Positions 36,323-49,007 of a DNA stretch of 64,000 bases are shown piece after piece. Origin of the DNA: Marisa cornuarietis (lineage: Eukaryota; Mollusca; Gastropoda; Architaenioglossa; Ampullariidae); contig SMMW01000013.1 of the NCBI GenBank assembly GCA_004794655.1, positions 2,378,001-2,442,000 of the forward strand, in the 5' to 3' direction. The stretch's first letter is position 1, and the number at the start of each line of letters is the position of its first letter. Below the pieces are notes generated by a model, which was not told where the DNA came from, ran no database searches, and saw only the letters and a program-made list of their open reading frames with translations. The position numbers and the translations under genes were made by a program.

Positions 36323-36417
36323 GCCTCCGTGGCCTAATGGATAAGGCATCGGCCTCCTATATGGCTCGAACTGTTGAGGTAAGCCGGGGATTGCGGGTTC
36401 GAGTCCCGTCGGAGGTG
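36323..36417 (+). tRNA. tRNA-Arg(CCT) with 22-nt intron
   Basis: The acceptor stem GCCTCCG pairs with CGGAGGT (one G-U), discriminator G. The D arm is GGCCTAATGGATAAGGC, the anticodon stem TCGGC/GCCGG, and the loop CTCCTA-A with anticodon CCT. A 22-base intron (36360-36381) splits the loop at the canonical position after base 37. The T arm is GCGGG-TTCGAGT-CCCGT, with box B GGTTCGAGTCC. A T6 run three bases downstream is a Pol III terminator. The mature length without CCA is 73. The tRNA reads AGG codons. Confidence 0.93.
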
Positions 36418-36420
36418 ACT

Positions 36421-36426
36421 TTTTTG
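36421..36426 (+). terminator. Pol III terminator of tRNA-Arg
   Basis: Six consecutive T residues lie directly after the tRNA 3' end, as expected for RNA polymerase III termination. Confidence 0.8.
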
Positions 36427-38534
36427 TGCGTTGTGAATCTTTTCCTCGTGGATGAAAGAAATTGGTATAAAAGAAGCAGGACATTTCTATTACATCTTTA
36501 AGTCTATAATAATGTCAGAAATTAAAGAATGTGGTACGTTTTTGATTTTCGTGAAACAGTTTCACGTACTATCTTTTACTGAGAGAAAGCGTTCCTAACC
36601 CCTTTTGCAAACAGAAATCGGTACAAACGTACCATTCATAACACCGTCTATCCGACGTCATTATGTGTTTCGACTGTGTGCACCTTTAATAAGTGGCCTT
36701 TACCTTGGGTTGGCCCAATATAGCAGTTTGCGTGTTCCCGGAATGGGTGACAAATCGTCTGACGTAAGTAGGACGCGCAGCTTTTGTTCTTGTTCTATCT
36801 GGATTTGATTTGTTTTCAGCATTTCTCAGTAACTTACCTACTTAAGTTTTGGAAAAGTATAAATCAGCTTCAGACTGTATAATAGGTCGCGGACAGCAGC
36901 TAAGCAAGTCTGTGTGCACTTGGGTCTAAGTTTTTCAACCGACAACTACGGACACATGCACTCATACGCCTACTACAACCTCCACGTTCTGTCGCGTGAG
37001 CAGTGCGAGTCTAAATATAAACATGTCGAGATGGTTACATATTTCAGACAAATAACACCTAACGGAAAAACAAGATTGGCTATGTTTCAGTTGATTGCCG
37101 GCAACGCTTCCTTACAGACGGTAGACGGCGTTTCAATGTAGCTTTAAAATCAGAATGACACCAGTCGCGTCTGATGGCCGCAAAACGAAATGGGCGTAGG
37201 TATGGTCAGCTAAAGTGCGAGTCAGTACTTGAAAAGTGAAAGTCAGCTTTAGAGTGTTTATAACAACAACGGTAGTCACTTCTGTTCAGTGATCACTTAC
37301 ACGTTATTAAAATAGACGCGGCAGCCAGAAACGTTGTCTATAATAATTAAAGAGCTGCTATACAACAAGGAAAGAGTAAAATCATTCTCATTTACCACGT
37401 GCATGAGCATCAAAAGATAATATCTCGTAGCTTCTTTACTTACATTTACATTTTTTTAAAATATCAGACGCATAATACTGGAACCAAAGCTAGATATAAC
37501 TAAATTACTTGAAAATGAATGATCAATAAGAGTAAAAAAAACTTTGTGGAAGGCAGAAGAATGCAAACAAACAAAACACAAACCCAACAAACAGAATAAA
37601 TTGAAAATAAATATTTTGTTTCAAAAATATTTTCGCATCGAGGATGTGGCGGAATAAATTAACCAATAAAAATGTGCTGTGATCAAAACATAGGTAACAA
37701 CAAAATTATTATTTTTATGATTATATCTCGGTGCATTATCTCAGTTATACTGGACATCTGTTTCCAAACCAATTTCTATTAGAACACATGCTGCTTAGAA
37801 TGATCATGGTGGTCAGTGCATTAATTATTCTGACAATGTGCAAGCTTGTTCTACTTCCAAAGATGTCTGTACACTGCACCATGGCAGTTACAGTAGATGT
37901 TTAGCTCTAATAAGAACCAATCAGAAAACACTACATATTTCTTAACAAATTTCTTTACCAGCAAAATTGGATACAACTGTATTAAGGTCCATTTCAGCAC
38001 CGATTTCCACAAGGAAATTTTACAGTTTATCTGTGATTCATAGCATGTTAAAAAATAATTGTGCTAGAGTGACTGATGCAGATCAACCATGCCAGAGACT
38101 ATGAATTAATTATTTGAATTGCCATTATGGTAGCTGGAATACCCACTATCATTTATTTTCAACATTATCTGGGGTAAATTTTCAACTATATAATCTAGTA
38201 TAGCCTTATTAATATTGTGGTAGCTGACCAGCTGCAACCTTCATGTTGCCGAATTAACAGTGGCAAAATGGTAAATGTGCTAGACTTCAGGAAAGATGGA
38301 AAGTTAGCACAGAACAGAAAACTAATGGAACTGCACATCTAAATAATAATTAAAAATCATGCAGAAAGTTTTTGTTACAAAAATCCATTATCATTTCCAA
38401 GATCACTTCTAATATACGTAAATGTGAGAAACAGACCAGGTTTGTTTTTGATGAATTAAAGTAAAAAAATATGCTAGACATTACTGCTATGACACAGGAA
38501 GAATGTCATGGATTTATGATTTATCTTGTTGTAG
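36427..38534. other. Intergenic and 5' region of the nuclear receptor gene
   Basis: No coding exon was recognised. Because the receptor's first coding exon begins at an acceptor (TTGTTGTAG, ending 38534), at least one 5' UTR exon and the promoter should lie here. The frames at 36605-36808 and 36914-37141 (plus) show no motif. Confidence 0.45.
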
Positions 38535-38537
38535 GAA

Positions 38538-41366
38538 ATGGATGAAGCATGCTGTCTAGATGGGACAGATCTGGCACACGTTTTAACCAGCATGGCTGCC
38601 ATCAAACCTTTATTTGATCAAGGAGATACACCTTTGTCTTCTCCATATATGTCACCATGTCCTCAAGAAATTGTTCTTGATACCAGTACCTGCACCAGTG
38701 GCATAGCATTAGCTTCTTCCACAGAGTCAGTTGAGACACCTCGCAAACGTCATCGGTTAAAAGATGAAAAAATTTGTGGAGTGTGTCATGATAAAGCACT
38801 AGGATATAATTTTAATGCAGTAACATGTGAGTCGTGCAAAGCTTTCTTCAGACGCAATGCTCTCAAACCAAAGGTTTGACAAATTTTTTTCTTATATTTT
38901 TCATAGTGTTTGCAGTTGTGTTTTGAAAATGCTGTTGGGCATCAATGTGTGAACTAGACTGATTTATATTAAAACTTGCACTTAAAAGTGTTTGTTCCTT
39001 TAATTTATATTTATTCTATGTTCTGTGTACAGCCATCTTGTCTTTTCCAAGGAAACTGTGTGGTAAATGTTAGAACCCGCCGATTTTGTCCTGCTTGCCG
39101 CATTGCCAAATGTTTTGCTATCGGCATGAAAGCAGATATGATTTTAGGTAAGTGGCGGGAAACAAATGCAAAAAAGATTTAGGTTTGTTTTAGCAGCTCT
39201 GGCCATATAATTACTGTGGTTGATTTCAGAGCAGTAGGTCACTTGTTTCAACTTGCCTACTCCTGTAAATGGAAACTTTCCTTTGCACACCCAGGAGATG
39301 TGGGTACCTAATTTATTACAGAAGGTAAATTGTGGTACATGGGCTGGGCTCAGCCTCCCACATGATTTGCCAGAGACACAGTGAACCATTTAGTTTCACT
39401 AGTTTGCAGCACAGTAACTAAAAATCTGATGACCATATGGTTGTTCTGGAGACAGGAATAGTAAGCATATGGTCATCAGACCAAGAATGGAGTTGTTTGA
39501 CTGGGATATAAGGGAAGAGAAGTTCAGAAAAATAATTAGAGCAGAGCCTACAAAGAGATGAAAACACAGCACAGACAGCTTGTACTGAATGCGAGAACAG
39601 ATGGGTAGCCAGTGCAGGAGAGGAGTGACGGTCCTGTTTCCTAGCTCTAAGCGCCACACGTGCAATGATTTGCAGAATACAAGTTAAAAAGAGAAATTAT
39701 GCAAGGAACTGAAAGCAAACTTTGCAGTTATTTACTGGAAAAAGCTGTTAAATAATACACATCCCATAAAATAGGTTGCAATTTATGCTTTTAAAACAAG
39801 ACAGTTTTGTCTTATTATCTTTTATTGTCATTCCTTTGTATACTTGCTGGTTCTAGGCCATGCTTAATAATAATAATTATAGAGTGCCTCCTCTCCCCTA
39901 CTACTGAAGGCTGGCTGAAGTCACTTTACATAAATAATAATAATAATAATAGTGAAGATTTTTATAGCGCATATTCACACTCATAGAGAGCATGCTCTTA
40001 GCACTTAAAACGGGGAAGAGACATGGACTAAGTACATACATGTACATGAAGTCTCACAAAAAGATACTATCAGCAAGCATCAAATGCAGTTTATTCATTA
40101 TCATTTAAATCATAACTCCTTCATTTTCTCTTCTCACACACAGCATCCATTTGCTCAGATGTAAGTCTGATTCTCTTTTGTATTAAAATCTTTTTTCTAC
40201 TTTGAATTAAAACATTGATCCCATGTGTATAATTGACAGATGAGACAGAAAGGAAAGCCCGAATGGAAAAAGTTGTAGAAAACCGTTCCAAACGCCAAAA
40301 TGGTAAAGATATTCCTGAACCACATCTTCTCAATATGGAAATCAAAGAATGTAAGGTGACCTCATTTCTGACTGATCCATTGACATTGTCAAGTAAAGGT
40401 GAGAGTGAACTACCTGGTCAACAGTATGGTCTTCCAAAACAGATGCAGGGCTGTATGTTCAAACACCCCCCTCAAGAACTCCTGCCATCTGACCCTCAGT
40501 TTTATCGCCGACTTAATGAAGAAGAGAAGTGGATATTGAATGACATCTCCACAGCATATCAGGTTTGTATACTTTTGTGATTAATGATAGCTGCATATCA
40601 TGAATGTTCTTGTAATTAGGTGTAGCTTTCTCATTGTTAGTTATTAAAACAAAAAAATTCTGTGCAGATTTAAAAAAAATATATGCGCATAGTTTTTATT
40701 TTTAATTCGTCTTTTCTTCAGGCAACCATAGCCATGCTTCATTTTTGTGAGTCGGAATCTGAACCTTCAAAGTCTCAACCCACTCTAAATGAACTCATCA
40801 ATTCTACCAATGAAACAGTGCGCCAGCTTATTCGTTTTGTAGGAAAAGTTAATGACTTCCAGACCATGCGCAAAGATGACCAGATTTCCTGCTTAAAGAA
40901 CAGTGTTATGCAGTCAGTGTTGTTGAGGTCAGCCTGTGTCTATATTCTTGAGAAAGACGTTTTTCTCAGCCCTAAGGGGGAAGTACCAACCATCATACTA
41001 GAACGTGCCATCAACAATACTACTTTATATGGTGCACATGTAAACTTTTGTCGTTCAATAAAATCTATCTTCCTTAATAATTATACACTGTGGGCCCTGG
41101 CACAGATCCTTGCACTTTTTAATCCATGTGGCTCTATTATTTTGGAGCGAGAGTTGTTATCTTCCCTCCAAGACAAGTACATCATCCTGTTAAAGCATTA
41201 CCTTGAGTCTGAGTTCTCGTTCACCTTTGCACAGGACTACCTAGTTGCTATACAAGACATGCTGAGGGACCTGAAAACTCTTGGTGAGGCATACACCACT
41301 GTGATCTATAGTGTGAACCCTACAGAAATTGAACCATTGCTTCTTGAGGTTTTTAACCTTAAATAG
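38538..41366 (+). CDS. Nuclear receptor, NR1J (HR96/DAF-12-like)
   Basis: Four coding exons join in phase: 38538-38873, 39033-39147, 40240-40562, 40722-41366; 472 residues. The ATG lies four bases into its exon. The first zinc finger has Cys 80, 83, 97, 100 and the P-box C-E-S-C-K-A, diagnostic of the HR96/DAF-12/NHR-8 group (other receptors have EGCKG or EGCKS). The second finger has Cys 115, 121, 131, 134 ([17 protein letters not shown] follows). A basic PRKRHRLK lies before the DBD. The ligand-binding domain covers about residues 240-472 and ends with an AF-2-like PLLLEVF. Family members are nuclear ligand-activated transcription factors for lipids, sterols or xenobiotics; the ligand here is unknown. 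Intron 2 of the coding region contains a LINE remnant. Very well supported. Confidence 0.95.
39399..40015 (-). mobile_element. CR1/L2-like LINE remnant with tail
   Basis: The minus-strand frame 39665-39405 gives [28 protein letters not shown] and [12 protein letters not shown]. This is the same segment as in the LINE at 20129-21180 ([26 protein letters not shown]). Its family tail, ATATGCGCTATAAAAAT and GAGCATGCTCTC read on the minus strand, lies separately at 39945-40012, suggesting two overlapping or rearranged copies. It is inside the nuclear receptor intron between the second zinc finger and hinge exons, opposite to the gene. Confidence 0.75.
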
Positions 41367-42202
41367 ATCAATCTGAAATTGTTATAAGGACTGTGATCTC
41401 CTGTCTTTGTGATACATTTGACAGTCTGTGGTCTCCTTATAAATTTTGGAACTTGTTGATTGTGTGAACTGAAGTAAGAAGGTTGAATGTATTCAGACAA
41501 TGGACCATAAAGGCATAAATCTACAGTTTTCAGCAAGATCATATGTGATAAAAGCATACTAATTGTCTATTGGGAAAAAATTCCACTGAATATTTAATTA
41601 CTGTTTTCTTTTTCACATAAATGGGCATATAATAGTCTATGCAAATCATCTCTGTGTTTGTTTTCTTTATATGTATTGTATAGTGTTCTAATTCTTACTT
41701 TGCATTACACATAATCATAAGCTACAATTGTTATAGGCTGGTGGTGTGCATGTGTTTATACTTGGCCAAATCATTAATCAAACAGAATCTATGCATTTGA
41801 TATATTATGGCAGATGCCTTTCACTTATTACAAAATGTTAACCAGAGTCTACTTTCATAGCAACTAGTCTTTTGTCATTAATGATTTAAATTTATATGTG
41901 TATAATTTTAATAGCTTGGTTGATAAATTATCTTAATGTACTTTATCAGTCAAGCTTTCTCTCAGACCAGTGTGTGGGTTTTTTTCTGAAAATGTTTGCT
42001 TATTTATTGCTGCCCAGCAGTGAGAGTTAGTAAATTCAATAATATGAATCAAGACAGAAAGAAGAAAACATGGTTTTTGAATGCGTCAGAGTAAGGAAAA
42101 CTGCACGGAAGAAACAACTTCCTGTGTCTGTATTGTACAGGTTTAAAAAAAATGGATATAAGCTTAAAAGACTGAAATAGTAATGTTGAATTTATTTGGT
42201 CA

Positions 42203-42213
42203 AAGAAATAAAT
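42203..42213 (+). promoter_or_regulatory. Candidate polyadenylation signal, nuclear receptor
   Basis: AAATAAA lies about 840 bases downstream of the receptor stop codon on the plus strand. It is plausibly placed for a long 3' UTR, but other AT-rich signals exist nearby. Confidence 0.3.
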
Positions 42214-43017
42214 TCTCTGGGATTAAGCAATGTAAACAAATTGTAAGGCATTTTGTTTCGAAAGGTTCAACGTTTATGCGCTAAACAAAATATTCAACTG
42301 CAATTTAAATTTATGCTGATATTTACATTTCTTTAAACCTACATCTTTATTGTCTACTTCTATTCACAACAGTCAACAGAAACAGAACTTTTCCTTTGTT
42401 GGGAGTTCTCATAAGTAATCAACTAAACAAAAGTCACATCCCAATCACCCATACAATTACTACATTCACACTTAAACTTAAATCCCACTGAACACCTTGA
42501 CAGGTTCATACTACATAAACAACTTTCTGGCATTTGTCATCTGCAGGTATTGTTCTGGCTTTTATTTAATACCTGGGTTAAGGATTCTTGCTCAAAAGAT
42601 AAAATCACCTACACCGCATTAGGCACCGTAACTTCCCATGTATGTTAAAATGTATGCAGTAACATTGAGAAATAAGCTCAGTATATGGTTCTGGCATGTA
42701 AAAGAATATATACTTGATCACAAAAAAATGCATTGTGATTTGTATTACCACTACTTTGAGAGCAGCACACTTTTGACGTCATCAAACGATGTAGCCTGTC
42801 AATGCCAGAGCTTCCAGCACGATAACCATTACCCTAACAGCATTTCAAAACTACTTTTGTGTAGTCATGATCTTGCCCTAATCTTTCGAAAGGACAATAA
42901 GAAAGGCTTGTTTTTCACGAACATTTGGTACATTATCTTGAAAGGAAATAAACCCAGTCACTTAAAAAACTATGTTTGCACTCGGAATTGCGTTTAATTA
43001 ACTAACAATATTGGCGT

Positions 43018-43278
43018 GTTGTCATTACAGCTCTCGCTGATGTGTTACACGGCACACCAGTAACACCACGACAGTCATCCTCCAGTCCCGCCTTCATTCC
43101 CGTCGCAGCTACGTCTGAGCTAAGATCAACTAAACTATCACTGAGGTGTGGAGCTATGTGTGGGTTAACATGCAAGGTCAAACGTATCGCTGAAGTGTGC
43201 CGCGCCAGTGTAACACACTTGGCGAAACGTATCACATATATGTCACCGCTGTGGTGCACAGTTTGGGCTACACGTTAA
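43018..43278 (+). other. GC-rich block with open frame, possible exon
   Basis: After a good acceptor-like TTGTCATTACAG (ending 43030), a GC-rich frame reads ALADVLHGTPVTPRQSSSSP and AFIPVAATSELRSTKLSLRC, and continues to TAA at 43276-43278. The unit CTGA(T/A/G)GTGT recurs at 43036, 43141 and 43190. It lies between the ends of the convergent receptor and PBLD genes. It may be an unlinked terminal exon or a fragment of a repeat. No protein family was recognised. Confidence 0.25.
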
Positions 43279-43459
43279 GCTACTACCGAAAAGACTAAAC
43301 TCTGCCTCTGACCCTGGTTGAGAAGAGTACAGCATTTCCATGCATAAATGTTCTATAGACTCTACAGTGTATACAATAAACTATAGTAATATACGATACA
43401 TGATGAGAAATACGAGTCGACCGTCAGCAGTGGTCAGAGCACGGATTTTCTGTCCGTGA

Positions 43460-46400
43460 TCAGAGGATCAGCGTGGCCTCCACGACACATGTCGCCTGGC
43501 TCACTATATGAACTCTGGAGCCGTCAAGCTCCAGCTGAATATCGCCGCCCCGCTTGGAACACTGGCGAGCTAAACCAGAGAGAAAATTCTGACAAACTCA
43601 TGTCTGGCAACAAAGTCTGGGTAAATGACAATTGCTAGGAAAACATTGTTTCATACCAAAACTTTTGTTTCCGCAAACTTTTGTCGTTCTTGCGTGACGA
43701 TGCTGACAAAAAAACAAACAAACAAACAAATTCGATGCTGTCCAGACAAGGATACAAGTCGGAAGTCTTTGATGTGATACGACGAAATGGGTGCATTATG
43801 AACATAATAGTGAAACTATTGCGATTTGCGAGTAAATAATTTACATTAAATACAAACTTACTTTTAAACTGCTTTTTTCCAAGTATTAGACTCCAGTAGT
43901 TAGCTAGGATGGTCTGCGCTGACCCTGTATGACCCAGAGTACCCAGAAAACTTTATTCGAGTCAGCATATAAACAGCTAACCATTTTTTTCACACTTTTC
44001 CAAATATTGTCTTTCAAGTCTTATTATTGTAGTGATAATTCCAAATTACCTCCACCTACTCAATCTCATAAACTAGCATCAAGATGGAGCTGGTACTTGC
44101 ATTTGACTCTCTCATACATCTTTCTAAGCTAGTGATCTTTCCATTATCATGGGCTGTAAACAAGGCAATAACGCTTTTCGTCCTACTGAATTTAGCTAGG
44201 CACTCAAATTTCCTCAAGAACTTTTGAAAAGGTAGAATCTCTCTAGGGTAGAGAATCTAAGCTCCCATGCGATGACAGTTCTTTGGTAAAATAAAGCAAA
44301 ATCAAAATTTCTTACCTGTGACAGGGTCTTCGGGTACACCAGACCACGGTGCGAAGCAGCGAGACACAAAATCGTAGGGGTTGCCCTTTTCGTCGACGAA
44401 GCCGTCTTCTTCTTTGCCTCTCGTCGTTACGATCAGTACAATCAGATCTTTAACCGACCTCTCCAGCATACCCATATCTAGTTTCCACTGCTCGAATTCC
44501 TTCCTGATGATGAATGATGATCATGATGATGCATCGTCGTCGTCATGTCGTCCTCAATAGTTGACGTGCGAACCCCAACGACCCGCCATAAATAATTACC
44601 CAAATTATGTATGCTGCCCAAACCATGCAACCACTTCAATTATTTTTGCTATTAGTGTATCTCTCAGCTTCTGGCTTCTTGAAATTAAAGAACGAAAAAC
44701 AAAAAACAAAGTCCCCACCATTCACGCGGACTGCCGTTAACACAAGAAAAGAAAATAACATGTAATGACAGTCCTTTGTTTATACTATGTTTACATGTGT
44801 TTATATTATCTATATAAATTACGCACACACACACACACACACACACACACCAATAGACTTATATATACTCACCTTGTCCAACCGTCTTTGAAGTGAATGA
44901 GTAAATACCTCAAATCGCAGCAGTACTGAATGTCAACAATTTCTGGAATATTCCCCAGTGCCTGAAAATGCAAGTAAACCAATACCATCACCTTAGCAAC
45001 GAAGAGTTTATTTTATCAAGGGTATTCGGTATCCAAAGCTTCGGATAACGATCAGAGCACTGGACTGGTTAAAGTTTCTGGCTGTGTAGATGCAGTAGGC
45101 TGCGCGACTATTGAGTATTAAGTAATTGACAATAACACCGATTCAAGTTTAGAATGAATACTGCACTGGTGTCTGTATATCCAACACTTTATGCTCCATG
45201 CAGGTTATATAGAATAATTTAGCGTCACAAGTTGTAAACAACATGAAACTTACCTTGATAACAACAGCATAGTTTTCTTCGCTCTGAAAAGAAAAACAAG
45301 CAACCGTATCTGTAACATTTATATCACTTTAGTATCTATTTCAGGAAACTGTATTTAAGAAAGCAGCACTGACATGGTAAAAATTAAAGCCCCATAAACA
45401 TAGAAATCCAAGAACTGTACATCCACACTTTAAAAAGAAATGGTAACATGAAGAAGATTATGTGTTATTGAAAAAGGTACGTTCTATCACAAATATCACA
45501 CCCCAAGCACAAACTTGGAAACATGATGATGATGATGATTGTTTTTGTCCAATGCAAAATTCTTGCTAGCATACAGATGAAAACTTACCTTCTTCTCGAT
45601 TTTGCCTATAGGGAAGTCCATGGAGATGCTGTTACCTTTGCGCTTGACTATGAGGTCACCGCTCAGCGTCTCAAAGGCAATGCTAGAACTAGTGTTGCCT
45701 GCAAGTCATTATTTAAAAAAAAATCCTTTTGCGTTTTCAGATGACTATGTTACCTTTTTACAAAAATATATCGTAGTTTGTGTTGCTCGGTTTGCACTAC
45801 AGCAGTATATGAGCCCTATAATCATATACCATAATCTCAGATTTTCGTCTTAACATAGTAAATAGCAGGAATCAAGACTGCATATTGTGTCTGAAATGAG
45901 CGTACTGGTGACCCGATACACAGACTGATCCACGCTCAATGCTTACCTCTTTCGTGTACAATCGTAGCTTAGCCAAGTAATGGTTATATTTCGGCCAATA
46001 GAAAAATGTAACTTTTGAAAGGTAATATTGATACTTCAACTAGAAAATGTTGTTAACACGGACTAACAATCGCCTATTCATGTGACACACTAATAATAAT
46101 AATAATTTGTATAGCGACTTTCTAAAGATTTGCTCAGAGCGCTTTACATAAATCATATATAGACTAAGTGTGCAAATAATCTCATTGGGGACAGGTGTTT
46201 GCGTTAGCCACACCACAGCGAAGCTGCACCGCTGGATGAAGCAGACCTACCCAGAATATTGAAAAGGACGTGTGCAGAAGCAAGGGTGGCGTGCCCACAA
46301 AGTTTTATTTCTGTCACTGGGGTAAACCAGCGTAGACCAAACCGACTGCCTGCACACATGTCAGAGACAGATCTCTATGCCAATGAATGTTTCGGCAATG

Positions 46401-49007
46401 GGACATCATTGGACATAAAACGCTTTTTTTTTAATAGTTAACTCTGCGAGAATGCTTATTGCACCAAAATATTAAAAAGTCCACGTGAAGAGCTATATTG
46501 CGTCCATGATTATATACCGTGCAGCCGATGCATGAAAATCATTGAGCTATACTGCAACATAAACACTTTTCTTCTCATTTCATCCCACTGCGTTCTGCGT
46601 TCCAGTTTCCACATCTGTTGCCTGTTTATTTCCTTCATTCGAAATTATATAAGGTAACATTTACATTTAAATACCCTTTAACAATATAATCGCTTTAATT
46701 TTTTTACATCGCCTTTGTGTGGATACAATTTGCAATGGTACCAACTGACTAGTCTGGAAGCGGTCACTGTCTGACAACAAGCGGATGTAGGCCGTCTCTG
46801 ATAAGTTCATTTCTACAGCGATGTCCTGCAATGTTTTATCAGAAATTACCTGAAAAAGACAGTGTGCAATTGACTTATTATTGGCTAAAAAGTTCTGGAA
46901 ATACATTTACAAAAAAGACGATGCTAATTATGGTTGTTGTAGCCTTTCAGACATGTACCTTGGCTACGAAAAAATGTAATTCTTATATGAGAAATTATGT
47001 AGGCTTAGAATTGCTTAAAGAGGAAAGGTCATCACAAGTCTGTAAGAACGTTCTAATTCGTATATGGTTCCACCTCACTCACTGGCTGAAGCCTTCACAT
47101 CGTAAACAGACCATGTGCGTGGAAAAAGGCTAGTTATACTTATAGAGACTCTTATAGTACTGCTAGATGGCAGCTTTCACACATAAGCACACATCAGATA
47201 ACTAGCTGTCGTAAAGACTCCTTGTTCTGTCAGATAACAGCTCTCGCACATTAACATACACACATACATCTGTAAATACCCTGTACGTACGAGAGATAGA
47301 CTGGTTCTGCTGGATGGTCTCTCTCGCAAAGCGTCACAGACTCAATACCAATCCCCTGTCCTTTTAAAAGCTATTCGATGTACTAATCTGGATCGCAGGT
47401 TGCGTAGCTGCTTAAAAGGCTGATGGTGCTCGTGCTTAAATTTTATGTTGATGAAGAAGATAGGTGATTTAGACTAGTGCTAGATAAGGTATAGTATTAG
47501 GTCTGGTGTTGAAGTGTTATTATATGGTAAGTATGTGGTTCTTATTCTGTAAATATCGTACGTAAACTTACTTTTTGAATGTATAGATTTCTTTGTGTGT
47601 AGACGAATGCGTGATGTCATACGTTTGCCCCAGTCAAAATAAATACAACACATGTATTTGGGTGAATGAGCTTTGTGATGTCAATTATACAGTAGAATCC
47701 TGTATTTGTAGTGAATTACACAGACAAGATGGAGACGTTATCTGATTGGAACTGAACGACACACCGTACAGAACATACTTTTTAAGCAATTTTAACTAAT
47801 AAAAGTAGGGTCTTTGTGGACCCCAAGGTCGGTCGAGTGCGGATGGATAGTAGATGAGATTTGAACAAATTGCGAGGTATTTGGTTAAATATAGCACACC
47901 CTACGAGTGAGAGCCAGATTGTTAGTGAAAATTTTCCTTGGGAACTTTCTCCTCTCCTCTGGAACAAGACGTACAGAGGAACGGGCTGACTGGTTATGGA
48001 ATCTTTGGTACCGCACGATCCGGTCACAGTGTTTAGCCATGTAAAACAGATCAGTCCGGCTACAACGTGTATCTCGAGAACGGAAAACCCCATGCAACAG
48101 TCGTTGCAAACAGTACCTAATCCAGACTCTCCTGTTCTCTCAAGTGCCTCAGAACCTGCGGAGTTCCCTCTTGAAACAAAAATGACATAGTTCTCTTTTT
48201 TGTCCTAGCATATCTGATGTGTGTATACTGTAACCTAGTTTGCCTGTGTTGTTACTCTGAGCTGGTTGTTGTGCTAAAATCTACTTGTAATAGTATGGTA
48301 GCTTGGCAGCAGCACTAATGAGGCCGAGCAAGGACTGAGTTTTAGCCTCGTGGCTATATGAGGAGATACGTATGCTGCTACGCGGCCTATCTCACGGTCA
48401 CCGAAAAGTACAAATAAATGTGAGCAGAGTACCACGAAATCTGAATGGCTGTATTATCTGTACAACACATCGGGGTCAGCCGATATGAAAACATCGAAAG
48501 CCACATCGCCACTATTGTTAGTCACAACTGCAATTGAGGAACGGATTTTATTTCCATTAGGCTGTCTCGCGCTGAAATTCTAAACAGCTGCGTAGCTCCA
48601 CATCGTGACAAGATACTGCGACTGCGACTTTAAGACAGCAGGCGACTGACGTGTGAAGACTAAGTGCATGTTTGTGCACGCTCAGCTTATTCTGCCACAT
48701 ATTCAGGCCGCGCATTCTCTCGAGTCTCTTTCTGCCATACAGCTCCAGTCTATCAAGGTATCAGACCTATGCTCCATGGAACCAGAGACCGTTTTGTTTC
48801 ACCAGCACATGCATGCTTCGTCGCTCTTTCTCCATCAGTACTTGCATTTTATAAGATTTTAAACATCGCTTATTTACGGATTGTTAACTGATGAAAACCT
48901 ACCAGATCCAAGGACAAAAGACACACAGCAGCAGGATTGCCAGAGAAAGGAATGCTGCTAAAGGCATCCACAGTGTAGAGCTTGAGCTGGTAATTATTAG
49001 CCGCCAT
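43460..49007 (-). CDS. PBLD: Phenazine biosynthesis-like domain protein (PhzF superfamily)
   Basis: Nine exons join in phase: 49007-48903, 46849-46750, 46349-46251, 45698-45589, 45283-45254, 44961-44873, 44503-44316, 43924-43862, 43569-43460. They give 297 residues, near the human 288. Signatures include [51 protein letters not shown], the second-lobe motif PEDPVTGSA and [14 protein letters not shown]. PhzF-fold proteins are two-lobed isomerase-like enzymes; the metazoan PBLD substrate is not established. The usual SAH after DPVTG is SAQ here. Exon 5 is a 30-base microexon. The first intron holds dispersed repeats. Convergent with the nuclear receptor; BBIP1 lies upstream on the same strand. 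Confidence 0.95.
44822..44851 (+). repeat. (AC)n microsatellite
   Basis: About fifteen AC units lie in a PBLD intron, just downstream of the donor at 44873 on the minus strand. Confidence 0.8.
46091..46150 (-). mobile_element. CR1-like LINE tail only
   Basis: ATAATAATAATTTGTATAGC followed by AAAGATTTGCTCAGAGCGCT is the reverse of the tail at 34870-34935. It is a severely 5'-truncated insertion in a PBLD intron. Confidence 0.6.
47865..48063. repeat. Dispersed repeat, copy 2
   Basis: Same family as 26206-26445: shared GCGAGGTATT, TTTTCCTTGGGAACTT, GAGGAACGGGCTGA, CGGTCACAGTGTT and GATCAGTCCGGCT in the same order. It lies in PBLD intron 1. Confidence 0.6.
48337..48430. repeat. Dispersed repeat with CTCACGGTCACCGAAAAG core, copy 1
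   Basis: TAGCCTCGTGGCTA, then GTATGCTGCTACGCGGCCTA and TCTCACGGTCACCGAAAAGT with ACAAATAAATG. A close copy is at 51990-52060, directly downstream of a LINE. The AATAAA at the end could be a 3' tail signal. Confidence 0.55.

Noticed and set aside
43421..43520. tRNA-like SINE head on the plus strand
   Set aside because: The apparent box A lies on the antisense side of the last PBLD exon, whose protein match ([14 protein letters not shown]) explains the sequence.
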